Positions 62,052-64,000 of a stretch of DNA of 64,000 bases are shown here, piece after piece; position 1 is the stretch's first letter; every line of letters starts with the position of its first letter. The stretch comes from CAYNST01 sp964546435 (GTDB lineage Bacteria; Pseudomonadota; Gammaproteobacteria; Pseudomonadales; Cellvibrionaceae): contig CAZJKJ010000003.1 of NCBI GenBank assembly GCA_964546435.1, positions 42,023-106,022 of the forward strand. The letters run 5' to 3'. The notes under the pieces were generated by a model that was not told where the DNA came from, searched no databases, and was given only the letters and a program-made list of their open reading frames with translations. A program made the position numbers and the translations under genes.

Positions 62052-63377
62052 TCAATGGCCGTCGTGACTAGCGACGGTCAGCGCCGAGCATAAAGCTCGA
62101 ACTTTTTGCAGGGATTCTTCATATTCCTGTTCCGCAACCGAATCGGCGACGATCCCCCCTCCGCTCCAACTGACAATCTGATCGTCTTCCCCGTAAAACG
62201 TTCTGATTGCAATGTTGAAATCGCACCGACCGTTCGTTATGTAGCCGATGGAGCCGCAGTAAACGCCGCGGTTGTGAAGTTCCAGATTGTCGATAATTTC
62301 CATGGCTCGCCTTTTGGGTGCTCCGGTTATTGAACCGCCAGGAAAACATGAAAGGATAAATTCGCTGGCACTGATACCCGCCTGCAGGCGTCCTCGCACG
62401 GTGCTGACCAGGTGATGGACATTGGCCAGACTCTGAACCTCGAAAAGTTTTGGTGTCTCCACAGAGTGAGGTTCACACACCCGACTGAAATCATTGCGCA
62501 GCAGATCGACAATCATGACGTTTTCAGCGCGATTCTTTTCACTGTCTTGCAGCTGGATTCTATGGAGATCGTCGGACTCCGTATCGGCTCCCCGGGGGGC
62601 GGTGCCTTTGATCGGCTGCGTGATCGCCTCCCGGTCAATAACCCCGATAAAGCGTTCGGGAGATATCGACATGATGGCGGCACCGCCCGGTAACTGAAGA
62701 TAGGCGGAAAACGGGCTGGGCACTGCGAGCCGAAGTGTCTCGAAGGCGGCCGCGTAGCTCCCACTGAAACGCGCACTGAATCTTTGCGTGTAATTGATCT
62801 GATAGCAGTCGCCACTCAGGATATGCTCCTGAATCTGCCCGAACGAGGCAAAATAACGGGATTCCGGCTCGTCATTGCGAAACTCACCGCACGTGTACCG
62901 CAGATCTGCGGGTTCGCCATTCAGTGCCTGATCCACCAGGCGACGGGTATCGGCTGTACAGCCAGACGTATAAATCAGATCGCAGCGATGTGACTGGCGA
63001 TCCTGAATGATTGCCCAGTCGTACCAGCCAAACCAGCAGTCACCGCTGCTATAAGGCGCTCGCCTGGCCAGATCAAACCGTGCATGATTGAACTGATAGG
63101 CGAGGAATCCGATCCAGCCGCTGGTAAACGGGAAGGGGAGGGAACCGGTAACAGAAGCATCATCGCCCTGGGCCAATTTGTCATTGAGTACCGCGAGCAA
63201 AACGTCCGGATCGGTCTCGGTGCAAATCGCGCTGGGTAGGGCGGTCAGGATATCGTAGCGGGAATCTTCAGTTGTTGCGCCGCCGCTGTGCAGCCAGACA
63301 CATCCGGGCAACTGGCAAATTCGCTTGAAGTAGTGATTTGCATCACCGTAGAAGGATAAGGGAACAATGACCAATTT
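62052..63377 (-). CDS. pabB: Aminodeoxychorismate synthase component I
   Basis: About 441 aa chorismate-utilising enzyme. ILSGDCYQINYTQRFSARFS, SPERFIGVIDREAITQPIKG, NVMIVDLLRNDFSRV and CFPGGSITGAPKRRAMEIID are all present. Makes aminodeoxychorismate with PabA; PabC is at 44.7 kb. The frame starts at TTG 63491, but homologues begin with the VIVPLSFYGDANHYF region. I choose TTG 63377, which has AGGTG six bases upstream; GTG 63383 is close. The true start is uncertain. Confidence 0.9.
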   Translation of the reverse strand, partial: KLVIVPLSFYGDANHYFKRICQLPGCVWLHSGGATTEDSRYDILTALPSAICTETDPDVLLAVLNDKLAQGDDASVTGSLPFPFTSGWIGFLAYQFNHARFDLARRAPYSSGDCWFGWYDWAIIQDRQSHRCDLIYTSGCTADTRRLVDQALNGEPADLRYTCGEFRNDEPESRYFASFGQIQEHILSGDCYQINYTQRFSARFSGSYAAAFETLRLAVPSPFSAYLQLPGGAAIMSISPERFIGVIDREAITQPIKGTAPRGADTESDDLHRIQLQDSEKNRAENVMIVDLLRNDFSRVCEPHSVETPKLFEVQSLANVHHLVSTVRGRLQAGISASEFILSCFPGGSITGAPKRRAMEIIDNLELHNRGVYCGSIGYITNGRCDFNIAIRTFYGEDDQIVSWSGGGIVADSVAEQEYEESLQKVRALCSALTVASHDGH

Positions 63378-63541
63378 GAACACCTGGGTGGAAATGGTGG
63401 GACAGAAAGCTTGCTGTAGCCGGTCGCGTGATCGTGCAATCTTACCGGGTGGGGGGGATTTGGAGAAGTGAGCCACTGCGATCGCCGGCAAGATCAGGTT
63501 TTAATCTGTCCATGGGCCAGGAATTGTACGGGAGATGCACT

Positions 63542-63856
63542 ATGACATTTCAGCGTTTGGCAAGTCTGCATGATCTCTATGACGGATACCTTAAGCCGTT
63601 TCGTGTTGGAAACCGATCGATTTTGTTGATCCAGGACGGCGGAAATCATTATGTCATTGAAAATCGCTGCCCACATATGGATGCCCCGCTGTCGACGGGC
63701 AGTCTGAAAAGCGAGCATATTATTTGCAGATCGCATGGGATCGCATTCAGTCTGCATACCGGGCGGGCTCAGGGAGCGCTGTCGGGAATGCTTCCCTGCC
63801 TCACTTTTTATGATGTTGTTTACGAAGATTCATTCATCGGGATCGATCTGGAGTAA
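63542..63856 (+). CDS. Rieske-type [2Fe-2S] small protein
   Basis: 104 aa. Cluster ligands: CPHMDAPLSTG then CRSHGIAFSLHTG, the CxH...CxxH pattern. No membrane helix. Resembles ferredoxin-like Rieske subunits or nitrite-reductase-like small proteins; the partner is unknown. ATG 63542 follows GGGAG; earlier in-frame ATGs (63512, 63428) lie upstream toward divergent pabB. Ends 17 bp before the tRNA-Val promoter. Confidence 0.85.
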   Translation: MTFQRLASLHDLYDGYLKPFRVGNRSILLIQDGGNHYVIENRCPHMDAPLSTGSLKSEHIICRSHGIAFSLHTGRAQGALSGMLPCLTFYDVVYEDSFIGIDLE

Positions 63857-63872
63857 TGGTCATTCGCCAGCG

Positions 63873-63900
63873 TTGACAGGCATCGGCTTTCCTGTAAAAT
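63873..63900 (+). promoter_or_regulatory. Promoter of tRNA-Val
   Basis: TTGACA (63873-63878), 16 bases, TAAAAT (63895-63900), then GCGCGCC. A near-consensus stable-RNA promoter 16 bases before the tRNA. Confidence 0.85.
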
Positions 63901-63915
63901 GCGCGCCTCCCTATC

Positions 63916-63991
63916 GGGTGGTTAGCTCAGTTGGGAGAGCGACGGCCTTACAAGCCGTAGGTCACAGGTTCGATCCCTGTACCACCCACCA
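63916..63991 (+). tRNA. tRNA-Val (anticodon UAC)
   Basis: Acceptor GGGTGGT pairs with ACCACCC, discriminator A, CCA encoded. Anticodon stem ACGGC/GCCGT with loop CTTACAA gives TAC. 76 nt. The window ends 9 bases later, so a following tRNA cluster cannot be seen. Confidence 0.97.
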
Positions 63992-64000
63992 GTGCAAGTT

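Overview
The window is a dense, chromosomal stretch of a gammaproteobacterium. Gene content and order resemble the Pseudomonas/Oceanospirillales side of the class: tRNA-Leu-tig-clpP-clpX-lon-hupB-ppiD; yccA-tusDCBE; rne / rluC-HAD-yceF / yceD-rpmF-plsX-fabD-fabG-acpP-fabF-pabC-mltG-tmk-holB-pilZ-tatD; cysB, cysH, thrH, pabB. The species cannot be named from the sequence. I found no insertion sequence, prophage, CRISPR array, rRNA operon or obvious island; nearly everything is core or near-core.

Layout. 1-2.7 kb: tail of an unknown gene, a caspase-like lipoprotein and a convergent lipoprotein hydrolase. 2.7-7.1 kb (minus): polyamine block of carboxy(nor)spermidine decarboxylase, its dehydrogenase and biosynthetic arginine decarboxylase. 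7.4-8.9 kb (minus): short ribosome-hibernation factor and a GlxA-type regulator. 9-15.2 kb: FabY-type ketosynthase, XRE-cupin regulator, fadB and fadA. 15.2-25.5 kb: TraB/GumN protein, tRNA-Leu(UAG), then the proteostasis run tig-clpP-clpX-lon-hupB-ppiD. 25.7-32.2 kb: murI / rmuC-DUF2489, trmA / yjbQ, and the tRNA 2-thiolation operon yccA-tusDCBE. 32.6-38.9 kb: tRNA-Ser(UGA), rne with a ~0.9 kb upstream gap, rluC-HAD phosphatase, yceF. 39-50.4 kb: the yceD-to-tatD fatty-acid/murein/replication block, with an rluA-type gene inserted on the opposite strand between tmk and holB. 50.4-58.3 kb: PAP2, all-alpha dUTPase, mdh, bcp, GAF-AraC regulator, isolated yajC, D-cysteine desulfhydrase-like enzyme, 5'-nucleotidase and Usp. 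58.3-64 kb: TauE exporter, cysB, cysH, thrH, pabB, Rieske protein, tRNA-Val(UAC).

How it fits together. Fatty-acid synthesis (plsX, fabD, fabG, acpP, fabF) lacks fabH in the cluster, while a FabY-type ketosynthase lies 31 kb away next to fadBA and a cupin regulator; in Pseudomonas aeruginosa FabY supplies the initiating condensation. Sulfur functions are spread over the window (TusBCDE relay, CysB, Fe-S type CysH, TauE-like exporter, D-cysteine desulfhydrase-like enzyme, peroxiredoxin). Polyamines are probably made from arginine via agmatine and putrescine and then through the aspartate-semialdehyde-dependent carboxyspermidine route.

I see no clearly new multi-gene system. The most interesting leads are regulatory: repeated TTAGAC boxes before clpX, a perfect 20-bp palindrome in the gap before the GAF-AraC gene, a near-consensus promoter that would make yceD almost leaderless, and a repeated -10/GCGC discriminator signature at tRNA, acpP, rluC and yceD promoters.
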